The position numbers and the translations under genes are program-made. A model generated the notes under the pieces. The model was not told the DNA's origin and searched no databases. It was given only the letters and a program-made list of their open reading frames with translations. A stretch of 45,853 bases of DNA from an uncultured Oscillospiraceae bacterium (GTDB lineage: Bacteria; Bacillota; Clostridia; Oscillospirales; Oscillospiraceae), in NCBI GenBank assembly GCA_944387115.1, contig CALXDR010000008.1, positions 1 through 45,853 of the forward strand, written 5' to 3'. How positions within the stretch are numbered: the first letter of the stretch is position 1; every line of letters starts with the position of its first letter. Below are positions 7,183 through 13,880 of the stretch, one piece after another.

Positions 7183-8592
7183 TCAAATCTCCTCCCTGTT
7201 CATCCGGTTCTTCTTAAAGACACACTCGTAGAGCAGCAGACCGGCGGCGGGCACCAGCAGACCAATCAGAGAGGTCATGGGGTCCTCCACCAGCGTGTTC
7301 ACCATCAGACCCACCATAATCAGGCAGATGAGAATCACCATCACCGGATAGCCGATGACCTTGTAGGGCCGCTCCATGGTGGGATACTTCTTGCGCAGGC
7401 GGATGACGGCATAGAAGGTCAGGCCGTTGAACACCATGGAGCTGAAGGCCACCAGGCTGGTCAGCTGGCTCAAATCACGGGCGCACACCAGCAGGATGGA
7501 CACCACAGCAGAGCCAATCAGGGCGTTCACCGGGGTCTTGTGGGTGGGGTGGAGCTTGGCCATGGCCTTGAAGAAGGCGCCATCCTTGGCCATGGCGTAA
7601 TAGGTGCGGGGGAAGGCCATAATGCAGCCGTTGAGGGAGTTGAAGATGGCCAGCACCATAGCCGAGCCCACAATCACGCCGCCAGCCTTGCCAAACAGCA
7701 TATTTGCAGCCTCCGTGCCCAGGTAATAGTTGCCCTGCTCCACCATGTCCAGCACCGTGTCGTAGGGCACAACCCGGTAGACGGCGAAGTTGAACAGGAT
7801 GTACAGCACTGTGATGCTGGAGATGGCGATGATGATGGCCATGGGCAGGTTGCGCTTGGGCTTTTTGATTTCCTCAGCCAGCCCGTTGAGGTTGGTCCAT
7901 CCCTCATAGGCCCACATGGTGGCCACCACGCCGTAGGCCACCATGCCCAGCATGGCAAATACCCCGGGGTTGGACTGGGGCACAATGGACAGCTGCGGGG
8001 TCTGCTCCCCCATCACCAGGCCGCACACCAGGATGAGGATGATGGGCAGCAGCTTGAGCACCAAAAAGATGTTCTGCACCACACTGCCTAGCTTCACCCC
8101 GTAGACGTTGATGGCGGTGAGCAGCAAAATCATGGCGATGGCCAGCCCCTTCTGGGCCACATCACTCTGGGCAAACCCGCTGCCCGGCAGCATACTGGCA
8201 ATGGCGCTGGAAAAGGCCACCCCCAGGGCGGCATTGGAGCCGGACGACCCCAGGACAAAGCTGGAAAATCCGCTCATAAAGGCCACCCGCTCCCCGTAGG
8301 CCTCCCGCAGATAGACATAGCTTCCCCCCGCCTTGGGCATCATAGCGCCCAGCTCAGCATAGCAGATTCCGCTCATCAGCGTCACCAATCCGCCCACCAG
8401 CCACACCAGCAGGGCCAGCCCCAGGCTCATGCCGCTGCGCTGGAGCACAATGCCGCCGATGTAGAAAATGCCCGAGCCAATCATAATGCCGGCCAGCACT
8501 GAAATGCCGCCAAATAGCCCCACCTCACGGCGAAGCTCCGTCTGCTCTGACGAAAGCTCCTGTACACTGTGGTTTCCACTCTGTTCTTGCAC
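7183..8592 (-). CDS. APC-family amino acid permease, probable lysine transporter
   Basis: Twelve-helix amino acid-polyamine-organocation permease of 469 aa. The first helix holds the family motif GIMIGSGIFYIGG, followed by the helix 3 region ICYAELGAMMPKAGGSYVYL. YEGWTNLNGLAEEIKKPKRN lies in the middle. I start it at GTG 8590-8592, 6 bp behind GAGGAA. An in-frame ATG at 8635-8637 lies inside the riboswitch terminator hairpin and is unlikely to be used. The lysine riboswitch in its leader is the evidence for lysine as substrate; the protein sequence alone would only support 'amino acid permease'. The amidohydrolase gene follows immediately. Confidence 0.87.
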   Translation of the reverse strand: MQEQSGNHSVQELSSEQTELRREVGLFGGISVLAGIMIGSGIFYIGGIVLQRSGMSLGLALLVWLVGGLVTLMSGICYAELGAMMPKAGGSYVYLREAYGERVAFMSGFSSFVLGSSGSNAALGVAFSSAIASMLPGSGFAQSDVAQKGLAIAMILLLTAINVYGVKLGSVVQNIFLVLKLLPIILILVCGLVMGEQTPQLSIVPQSNPGVFAMLGMVAYGVVATMWAYEGWTNLNGLAEEIKKPKRNLPMAIIIAISSITVLYILFNFAVYRVVPYDTVLDMVEQGNYYLGTEAANMLFGKAGGVIVGSAMVLAIFNSLNGCIMAFPRTYYAMAKDGAFFKAMAKLHPTHKTPVNALIGSAVVSILLVCARDLSQLTSLVAFSSMVFNGLTFYAVIRLRKKYPTMERPYKVIGYPVMVILICLIMVGLMVNTLVEDPMTSLIGLLVPAAGLLLYECVFKKNRMNREEI

Positions 8593-8619
8593 AACACATT
8601 CCTCACTTTTCTGGATACT

Positions 8620-8647
8620 AAAAAAGGCTGCATCCATCGATGCAACC
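8620..8647 (-). terminator. Riboswitch-controlled intrinsic terminator
   Basis: On the minus strand GGTTGCATC and GGATGCAGCC form a 9-bp stem with a 4-base loop, followed by T6 (8625-8620). It lies between the lysine aptamer and the permease start. The 3' strand of aptamer stem P1 (CTATCGATG) can pair with CATCGATGG in this hairpin, giving a plausible antiterminator when lysine is absent. Confidence 0.85.
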
Positions 8648-8681
8648 TTTCCTGAACCCAGCCGGGGCCATGTCAAGTTAT

Positions 8682-8848
8682 CATCGATAGCGCCTCTGCC
8701 CCATGTGGGGCAGGAGTCATGGAAATCTTCTTCCCATGCCCAACTCGTCCGCCGTACCCGGCGGTCGGTTTCGGCAGTTTGGCCCTTCTCCGGGTTCGCA
8801 GGGTGTCCCCTCCGCCGGATACTCATCCGCACTGCGCCTCTATCAACC
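8682..8848 (-). promoter_or_regulatory. Lysine riboswitch (L-box)
   Basis: Reading the minus strand from 8848: TTGATAGAGGCGC (P1 plus the conserved loop), GAGTAT, the long arm GCGAACCCGGAGAAGGGC with TGCCGAA, then GTTGGGCATGGG, and finally GCAGAGGCGCTATCGA closing P1 (TTGATAG with CTATCGA). These match, in order, the conserved blocks of L-box leaders such as that of lysC (GATAGAGG, AGAGUAU, GCCGAAG, GGCUAUC). A terminator follows at 8620-8647, so control is by transcription attenuation and high lysine turns the operon off. Confidence 0.87.
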
Positions 8849-8860
8849 TTTTTCCATGTC

Positions 8861-8889
8861 AACATACCACATTTTTCCCCGGCTGTCAA
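8861..8889 (-). promoter_or_regulatory. Sigma-A promoter of the lysine riboswitch operon
   Basis: On the minus strand, perfect -35 TTGACA (8884-8889), 17-bp spacer, -10 TATGTT (8861-8866), ending 12 bp before the riboswitch 5' end. Confidence 0.8.
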
Positions 8890-8969
8890 CACCTTTTTCC
8901 TGCCCGCCCCGGCAAAACAGGGCCGCCCCAGATGTCCGGCGGCCTTGCGAAAAAAATCGTAATTTGGGG

Positions 8970-8997
8970 TTGACATTTCTCAAAAAGCTGATATAAT
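8970..8997 (+). promoter_or_regulatory. Consensus promoter of second tRNA-Ser gene
   Basis: Perfect TTGACA (8970-8975) and TATAAT (8992-8997) with 16-bp spacing, the same geometry as at copy 1, although the spacer sequence differs. Confidence 0.9.
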
Positions 8998-9037
8998 AGC
9001 CTTCGTGGTTTGACCGGTTCATCCGGCGATTCCATCT

Positions 9038-9129
9038 GGAGTGGTATCGAAGTGGTCATAACGAGCACGATTGGAAATCGTGTGACAGTCAAAAGCTGTC
9101 CGAGGGTTCGAATCCCTCCCACTCCGCCA
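9038..9129 (+). tRNA. tRNA-Ser (anticodon GGA), copy 2
   Basis: Identical in all 92 positions to the gene at 5287-5378, including the encoded CCA. Sequence outside the tRNA is not conserved between the copies apart from the promoter boxes. Confidence 0.97.
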
Positions 9130-9148
9130 TACGAGCGTCAGCTCTGCG

Positions 9149-9185
9149 AACCGGTGGCCCCAATAGGGGCCGCCGGTTTTATTTT
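9149..9185 (+). terminator. Terminator after tRNA-Ser copy 2
   Basis: Arms AACCGGTGGCCCC and GGGGCCGCCGGTT pair with one mismatch, with a short loop and TTTTATTTT behind, 19 bp after the tRNA. Confidence 0.85.
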
Positions 9186-9238
9186 CTCAAAAATCATGAC
9201 TTCCCGCCACCTGCGCCGGGAAAAAGGAGGAATCCGCC

Positions 9239-10426
9239 TTGCTCCAGCTGCTCCTGCCCATCATCTATCTGGCCTTCATCAGTCTGGGCCTGCCCGACTC
9301 CCTGCTGGGAGCTGCATGGCTGAGTATGCACCAGGCGTTTGGGGTGCCCATCTCCTACGCCGGTATCATCTCCATGATTATCGCCGCAGGCACCATTGCC
9401 TCCAGCCTGCAAAGCGACCGTGTGACCAAAGCGCTGGGCACCGGCACTGTCACCGCCATCAGCGTGGGGATGACCGCCGTGTCCCTGCTGGGCTTCTCCC
9501 TGAGCCGCTCCTTCTGGGTGCTGTGCCTGTGGGCAGTCCCCTACGGCCTGGGGGCGGGGAGTGTGGACGCCTCCCTGAACAACTATGTGGCCCTCCATTA
9601 CAAAAGCCAGCACATGAGCTGGCTGCACTGTATGTGGGGGGTTGGCGCCACCGCCGGTCCCTACCTGATGGGCTACGCCCTCACCCAGGGGGCTGGCTGG
9701 AATGGGGGCTACCGGATGATTGCCTGCATCCAAATCGCCCTCACCGCCGTGCTGGTGCTCTCCCTCCCCCTCTGGCGGAGGAGACAGGGAGCACCCTCCC
9801 AGCAGACCAGCGCGCCCGGGGCGCTCCCCCTCCGCCAGATTGTCCGTCTGCCCGGGGCAAAGGAGGTCATGCTCTGCTTTTTCTGCTACTGCGCCCTGGA
9901 GCAGACCGTGATTCTCTGGGCCAGCAGCTATATGACGCTGGTCAAGTCCATCCCCTCAGAGACCGCCGCCAGCTATGCCGGGATGTTCTTCATCGGCATC
10001 ACCGCCGGACGGGCCGTGTCTGGATTTCTCACCATGAAGTTCCACGACGCCCAGATGATACGCCTGGGTCAGCTGCTGACGGGCCTGGGCATTCTCGCAC
10101 TCTTCCTCCCCGGCGGGCAGGCCCTCTGCCTGGCCGGTCTTTTGCTCATTGGTCTGGGCTGCGCACCCATCTACCCCTGCATCATTCACTCCACCCCCTA
10201 CCACTTCGGCCCACAGCATTCCCAGGCCATGATTGGGGTTCAGATGGCCAGCGCCTACATGGGCACCCTGCTCATGCCCCCCTGCTTCGGGTTGATTGCC
10301 GACCACAGTTCCGCCGCCCTGCTGCCGGTGTTTCTCCTGGTGATTCTCGCCTGTATGGTTGTGATGCACAGGGCTCTGACCCAACAAGCCCCGGCGGGAA
10401 CCGGCCTGACAGCCGCCGAAGCCTAA
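9239..10426 (+). CDS. MFS transporter
   Basis: Major facilitator superfamily permease of 395 aa with about 12 hydrophobic helices. The loop between helices 2 and 3 (LQSDRVTKALGTG) is the MFS motif A position. The segment GAGSVDASLNNYVALHY resembles fucose-permease-like and related MFS proteins, but I cannot name the substrate. The start is TTG at 9239, 8 bp behind AAAAAGGAGG; no ATG occurs nearby in frame. The gene is bracketed by terminators at 9149-9185 and 10462-10506 and so is probably monocistronic. Confidence 0.82.
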   Translation: MLQLLLPIIYLAFISLGLPDSLLGAAWLSMHQAFGVPISYAGIISMIIAAGTIASSLQSDRVTKALGTGTVTAISVGMTAVSLLGFSLSRSFWVLCLWAVPYGLGAGSVDASLNNYVALHYKSQHMSWLHCMWGVGATAGPYLMGYALTQGAGWNGGYRMIACIQIALTAVLVLSLPLWRRRQGAPSQQTSAPGALPLRQIVRLPGAKEVMLCFFCYCALEQTVILWASSYMTLVKSIPSETAASYAGMFFIGITAGRAVSGFLTMKFHDAQMIRLGQLLTGLGILALFLPGGQALCLAGLLLIGLGCAPIYPCIIHSTPYHFGPQHSQAMIGVQMASAYMGTLLMPPCFGLIADHSSAALLPVFLLVILACMVVMHRALTQQAPAGTGLTAAEA

Positions 10427-10461
10427 CCCCCTCCCCGGCACACAGCCGTTTCGCCGCAAAC

Positions 10462-10506
10462 AAAACACCTCCTGTCCAAAACCCCGGACAGGAGGTGTTT
10501 TTTCTC
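10462..10506. terminator. Bidirectional terminator between MFS gene and glmS
   Basis: A perfect 16-bp stem AAAACACCTCCTGTCC / GGACAGGAGGTGTTTT with T6 on the plus side and A4 on the other. It serves the MFS gene on the plus strand and, 6 bp after its stop codon, glmS on the minus strand. Confidence 0.92.
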
Positions 10507-10511
10507 ATGCT

Positions 10512-12353
10512 TTACTCCACCGTGACGCTCTTGGCCAGGTTGCGGGGCTTGTCAATGTCGCACCCGCGCATCAGCGCCACATAGTAGGCAAACAGCTGCA
10601 GGGGCACCACGCCCAGGGAGGGGAGCACCACAGGGTGGCTGTGGGGCACAGTGACCACACCGGCAGCGCCGATGCCCTCCATATCCGCCCGGTGATCCTC
10701 CGTGGTGAGGGCCAGCACCTCTGCACCCCGGGTGCGCACCTCCACCACATTGCTCACAGCCTTGTCAAAGAGCTTGGCGTAGGTGGCCAGGGCAATCACC
10801 AGCGTGCCCTCCTCAATGAGGGAGATGGTGCCATGCTTCAGCTCGCCGGAGGCATAGGCCTCGGAGTGAATATAGGAGATTTCCTTGAGCTTCAGCGACC
10901 CCTCCAGACCCAGGGCGTAGTCGCAGTTGCGCCCGATGAAGAACACCGAGCTGTGGTTGAAGAACTGGGAGGCCAGGTACTGAATCTGCTCCCGCTGCTC
11001 CAGCACCTGCTCGATCTGCTCAGGCAGGTGCAGCAGGCTGTCCAGAATGGCCTGGTACTCCTCCTCCGGCAGGGTGCCCAGGCGCTGGGCGAAATACAGG
11101 CCCAGCAGGTCCAGCACAGCCAGCTGCGTGCTGTACGCCTTGGTGGTGGCAACGGAAATCTCCGGCCCAGCCCAGGTGTACAGCACCACATCCGACTCCC
11201 GGGCGATGGAGGAGCCCATCACATTGACGATGGAGAGCACCTTGGCCCCCAAACGCTTGGCCTCCCGCAGGGCAGCCATGGTGTCCAGCGTCTCACCGGA
11301 CTGACTGATGACCACCACCAGGGTCTTTTCATCCACAATGGGGTCCATATAGCGGAATTCGGAGGCCAGGGACACCTCCACGGGACGGCGGAGCATCCGC
11401 TCCAGGTTGTACTTGCCCACCATCCCCACATGGTAGGAGGAGCCGCAGGCCACGATATACATCCTGCTCATCTCCCGAATGTCCTGGTCGGACAGGCCGA
11501 AGTCCTCAAAATGCACCCGTCCGTCCTTGATACGGGGGGACACCGTCCGGCGGATGGCGTCGGGCTGCTCCATGATTTCCTTGAACATAAAGTGCTCGTA
11601 GCCGCCCTTTTCCGCCGCATCAATCTCCCAGTCCACATGGCACAGCGCCTTCTCGATGGGGCGCATCAGGTGGTCGAAGCAGCGCACGCCCTGGGGGGTG
11701 AGCAGGGCCATCTCCCCGTCCTCCAGATAGATGACCTCACGGGTGTAGCGCAAAATGGCGGTGACGTCGGAGGCCAGGAAGTTCTCCCCCTGCCCCACGC
11801 CCAAAATGAGGGGGCTGTCCTTGCGCACGGCAATGAGCTGGTCGGGGTCATCCGCAGAGAGAATGCCCAGGGCATAGGCGCCCTCCAGACGGTGGAGCAC
11901 CCGGTTGACCGCAGAGAGCAGGTCGCCGTTGTCCTTCTTGTAGAAGTACTCGATGAGGTGGGCCACCACCTCGGTGTCCGTCTCAGAGGCAAACTCCACC
12001 CCTTCTCCCATCAAAAAGGCCTTGAGCTCGGCGTAATTTTCAATGATGCCGTTGTGCACCACCGCAATGCGGCCGCTGCGGCTCATATGGGGGTGGGAGT
12101 TGACGTCGGAGGGTGCGCCGTGGGTGGCCCAGCGGGTGTGTCCAATGCCCACATTGCCGTGGATGGCCCGTCCCCCATCAATCAAATCGGAGAGCACCTG
12201 GAGCCGCCCCTTGGCCTTGGCCACCTCCAGCCCCTGGTCGCCAAACACCGCCACACCGGCAGAGTCATACCCCCGGTATTCCAGACGGGCCAGCCCGTCC
12301 AACAGGACGGGAGCGGCCTGCTGATCGCCTACATATCCAACAATTCCACACAT
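10512..12353 (-). CDS. glmS: Glutamine-fructose-6-phosphate aminotransferase (isomerizing)
   Basis: Makes glucosamine-6-phosphate from fructose-6-phosphate and glutamine, the entry step to cell-wall amino sugars. The protein is 613 aa. It begins MCGIVGYVGDQQ, so Cys1 after Met removal is the catalytic glutaminase nucleophile, with LEYRGYDSAG following. GHTRWATHGAPSDVNSHPH and NGIIENYAELK belong to the glutaminase domain; two SIS domains follow, with GCGSSYHVG-like ACGSSYHVG and SQSGETLDTMAAL. It ends KSVTVE as expected. GGAGGTAA precedes the ATG. It sits 55 bp downstream of hprK on the same strand; this gap is too short for a glmS ribozyme. Confidence 0.97.
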   Translation of the reverse strand: MCGIVGYVGDQQAAPVLLDGLARLEYRGYDSAGVAVFGDQGLEVAKAKGRLQVLSDLIDGGRAIHGNVGIGHTRWATHGAPSDVNSHPHMSRSGRIAVVHNGIIENYAELKAFLMGEGVEFASETDTEVVAHLIEYFYKKDNGDLLSAVNRVLHRLEGAYALGILSADDPDQLIAVRKDSPLILGVGQGENFLASDVTAILRYTREVIYLEDGEMALLTPQGVRCFDHLMRPIEKALCHVDWEIDAAEKGGYEHFMFKEIMEQPDAIRRTVSPRIKDGRVHFEDFGLSDQDIREMSRMYIVACGSSYHVGMVGKYNLERMLRRPVEVSLASEFRYMDPIVDEKTLVVVISQSGETLDTMAALREAKRLGAKVLSIVNVMGSSIARESDVVLYTWAGPEISVATTKAYSTQLAVLDLLGLYFAQRLGTLPEEEYQAILDSLLHLPEQIEQVLEQREQIQYLASQFFNHSSVFFIGRNCDYALGLEGSLKLKEISYIHSEAYASGELKHGTISLIEEGTLVIALATYAKLFDKAVSNVVEVRTRGAEVLALTTEDHRADMEGIGAAGVVTVPHSHPVVLPSLGVVPLQLFAYYVALMRGCDIDKPRNLAKSVTVE

Positions 12354-12408
12354 AATTGGGTTACCTCCAATGGGTTCCGGCTGTGCCGGGGATGATGGCA
12401 GGGCTGCC

Positions 12409-13356
12409 TCAGCCCATGCCGTTGACCTGGCTGTCGATGTGCGCATCCACCTGCCGGGCAAATTCCAGGGCCGCATTGTGGCCCATTTTTTTGTTGCGGT
12501 TGTTCATGGCCGCCACCTCAATGATGACCGCCAGGTTGCGCCCCGGCTTCACCGGAATGGTGAGGGTGGGCACCTTGACGTCCAGCAGGGTGGTAAAGCA
12601 CTCATCCGCCCCCAGCCGGTCGTACACCGCACCGTCCTTCCACATCTCCAGGTTGATGAGCATATCCACCGAGCTTTCAAATTTCACCGCAGACATACCG
12701 AACAGACGGCGCACATCCACCACGCCGATGCCCCGCAGCTCCATGTAGTGGCGGATCAGTTCCGGGGCGGTGCCGAACAGCTTGTTGTTCAGACCCCGGC
12801 GCAGCTCCACCGCATCGTCTGCAATGAGCCGGTGCCCGCGCTTAATCAGCTCAATGGCCGTCTCGCTCTTGCCGATGCCCGACTCTCCCATCAGCATCAC
12901 GCCCTCGCCGTACACCTCCACCAGCACGCCGTGGCGGGTGATGGTGGGCGAGAGGGCCAGGCGCAGATAGGAGATCATGTTGCTCATGATGTCGGCGGTG
13001 TTCTCCTGAGAGCGCAGCAGCGCCTTGTGGTGCAGCTTGGCCATTTCCACGCACTCGGGGAAGGGCTCCAGACCGCGGGCGAGCATGAGGGCGGGAATGT
13101 CGTAGGAGAGCAGCTTGTCAAACACCCGCCGCCGCTCCTCCGAGCTGACCCCCTCCAGATAGGAAGTCTCCACCAGGCCAATGAGCTGCAGCCGGTGCTC
13201 GTCGAAGTAGTCAAAATACCCCGTCATCTGTAATCCCGGGCGGTTGACATCCTCCACCGTCAGCTCCCGCTCCCGGTATCCCTCCTGCTCCAGCAGCACC
13301 TCCAGACCAAAGGTGTCAATGAGGGTACCCAGCTTGATTCCCTTCTTGCTTGCCAT
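12409..13356 (-). CDS. hprK: HPr kinase/phosphorylase
   Basis: Phosphorylates and dephosphorylates Ser46 of HPr, linking glycolytic state to carbon catabolite control. The 315-aa protein has the P-loop GESGIGKS at residues 157-164 followed by ETAIELIKRGHRLIADD. The HPrK signature region is ELRGIGVVDVRRLFG. I chose the ATG at 13354-13356 (MASKKGIKLGTL); GAGAGGAGAG stands about 11 bp upstream, and further upstream in-frame residues look non-coding. It is cotranscribed with glmS. It is divergent from rpmB, with a 188-bp AT-rich intergenic region between them. Confidence 0.95.
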   Translation of the reverse strand: MASKKGIKLGTLIDTFGLEVLLEQEGYRERELTVEDVNRPGLQMTGYFDYFDEHRLQLIGLVETSYLEGVSSEERRRVFDKLLSYDIPALMLARGLEPFPECVEMAKLHHKALLRSQENTADIMSNMISYLRLALSPTITRHGVLVEVYGEGVMLMGESGIGKSETAIELIKRGHRLIADDAVELRRGLNNKLFGTAPELIRHYMELRGIGVVDVRRLFGMSAVKFESSVDMLINLEMWKDGAVYDRLGADECFTTLLDVKVPTLTIPVKPGRNLAVIIEVAAMNNRNKKMGHNAALEFARQVDAHIDSQVNGMG

Positions 13357-13469
13357 AGGATGTATCTCTCCTCTCAGCTTGCCCCAGCGGGCCGCCTCTA
13401 TTCGGTACATATCCGTTATTCTATCATATTCAGCGCCAAAAAAAAATAGTCGATTGGAGAAATTTATAC

Positions 13470-13498
13470 TTGATTTTTCCTCACATTTCTGGTATGCT
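13470..13498 (+). promoter_or_regulatory. Promoter of rpmB
   Basis: -35 TTGATT (13470-13475), 17-bp spacer, -10 TATGCT (13493-13498), in an AT-rich patch 46 bp before the rpmB start. Confidence 0.65.
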
Positions 13499-13544
13499 AG
13501 CCTAGTTATCAAATGAATTTTAACCAGCAAGGAGGTTTGTAGAT

Positions 13545-13733
13545 ATGGCCAAATGTGAGTTCTGTGGCAAGGGCGTGACCTTCGGCATCCAGGTGTCCCA
13601 CTCCCACCGCCGCTCCAACCGTCCCTGGAAGCCCAACGTCAAGCGCGTGAAGGCTGTGGTGGATGGCACTCCCAAGCACGTCTATGTGTGCACCCGCTGC
13701 CTCCGTTCCGGCAAGGTCACCCGTGCTGTGTAA
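13545..13733 (+). CDS. rpmB: 50S ribosomal protein L28
   Basis: Large-subunit ribosomal protein of 62 aa. It begins MAKCEFCGKGVTFG, continues SHSHRRSNRPWKPNVKRVK and ends YVCTRCLRSGKVTRAV. The CxxC pairs (CEFC, CTRC) show the zinc-binding C+ form of L28. An AAGGAGG site precedes the ATG. It is monocistronic, with its own promoter and terminator. Confidence 0.97.
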   Translation: MAKCEFCGKGVTFGIQVSHSHRRSNRPWKPNVKRVKAVVDGTPKHVYVCTRCLRSGKVTRAV

Positions 13734-13751
13734 GCAAATCGCCAAGGAATC

Positions 13752-13781
13752 AAAGGGCACCGCATTTGCGGTGCCCTTTTC
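13752..13781 (+). terminator. Terminator of rpmB
   Basis: Perfect hairpin AAAGGGCACCGCA / TGCGGTGCCCTTT with a 2-3 base loop and a T4 tail, 18 bp after rpmB. Confidence 0.93.
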
Positions 13782-13802
13782 CCATGTTTCTGACAAAACG
13801 CA

Positions 13803-13846
13803 GCACACCCCGCAGCCCCCAAAGGGAGATGGCTGCGGGGTGTGTG
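13803..13846 (-). terminator. Terminator of the Bce-type operon
   Basis: A 15-bp stem GCACACCCCGCAGCC / GGCTGCGGGGTGTGT lies 35 bp after the permease stop on the minus strand, followed there by TGCGTTTTGTC. Confidence 0.75.
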
Positions 13847-13880
13847 GTTCTGTCACGAAGTCCCTGTCCCTCTGCGCTCC

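Noticed and set aside
8682..8848. A T-box leader in front of the amino acid permease
   Set aside because: No T-box sequence (UGGN acceptor-binding bulge with the surrounding conserved block) is present, while the lysine riboswitch blocks occur in the correct order.
5287..9129. Phage or integrative element using tRNA-Ser as attachment site
   Set aside because: Both tRNAs are full length with their own promoters, and no integrase, excisionase or other mobility gene lies between them. Simple duplication explains the data as well.
9038..9129. Second tRNA-Ser as a pseudogene
   Set aside because: All arms pair, CCA is encoded, and both promoter and terminator are strong; it is identical to the first copy.
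12354..12408. A glmS ribozyme upstream of glmS
   Set aside because: Only 55 bp separate hprK and glmS, far less than the ribozyme needs, and none of its conserved core is present.
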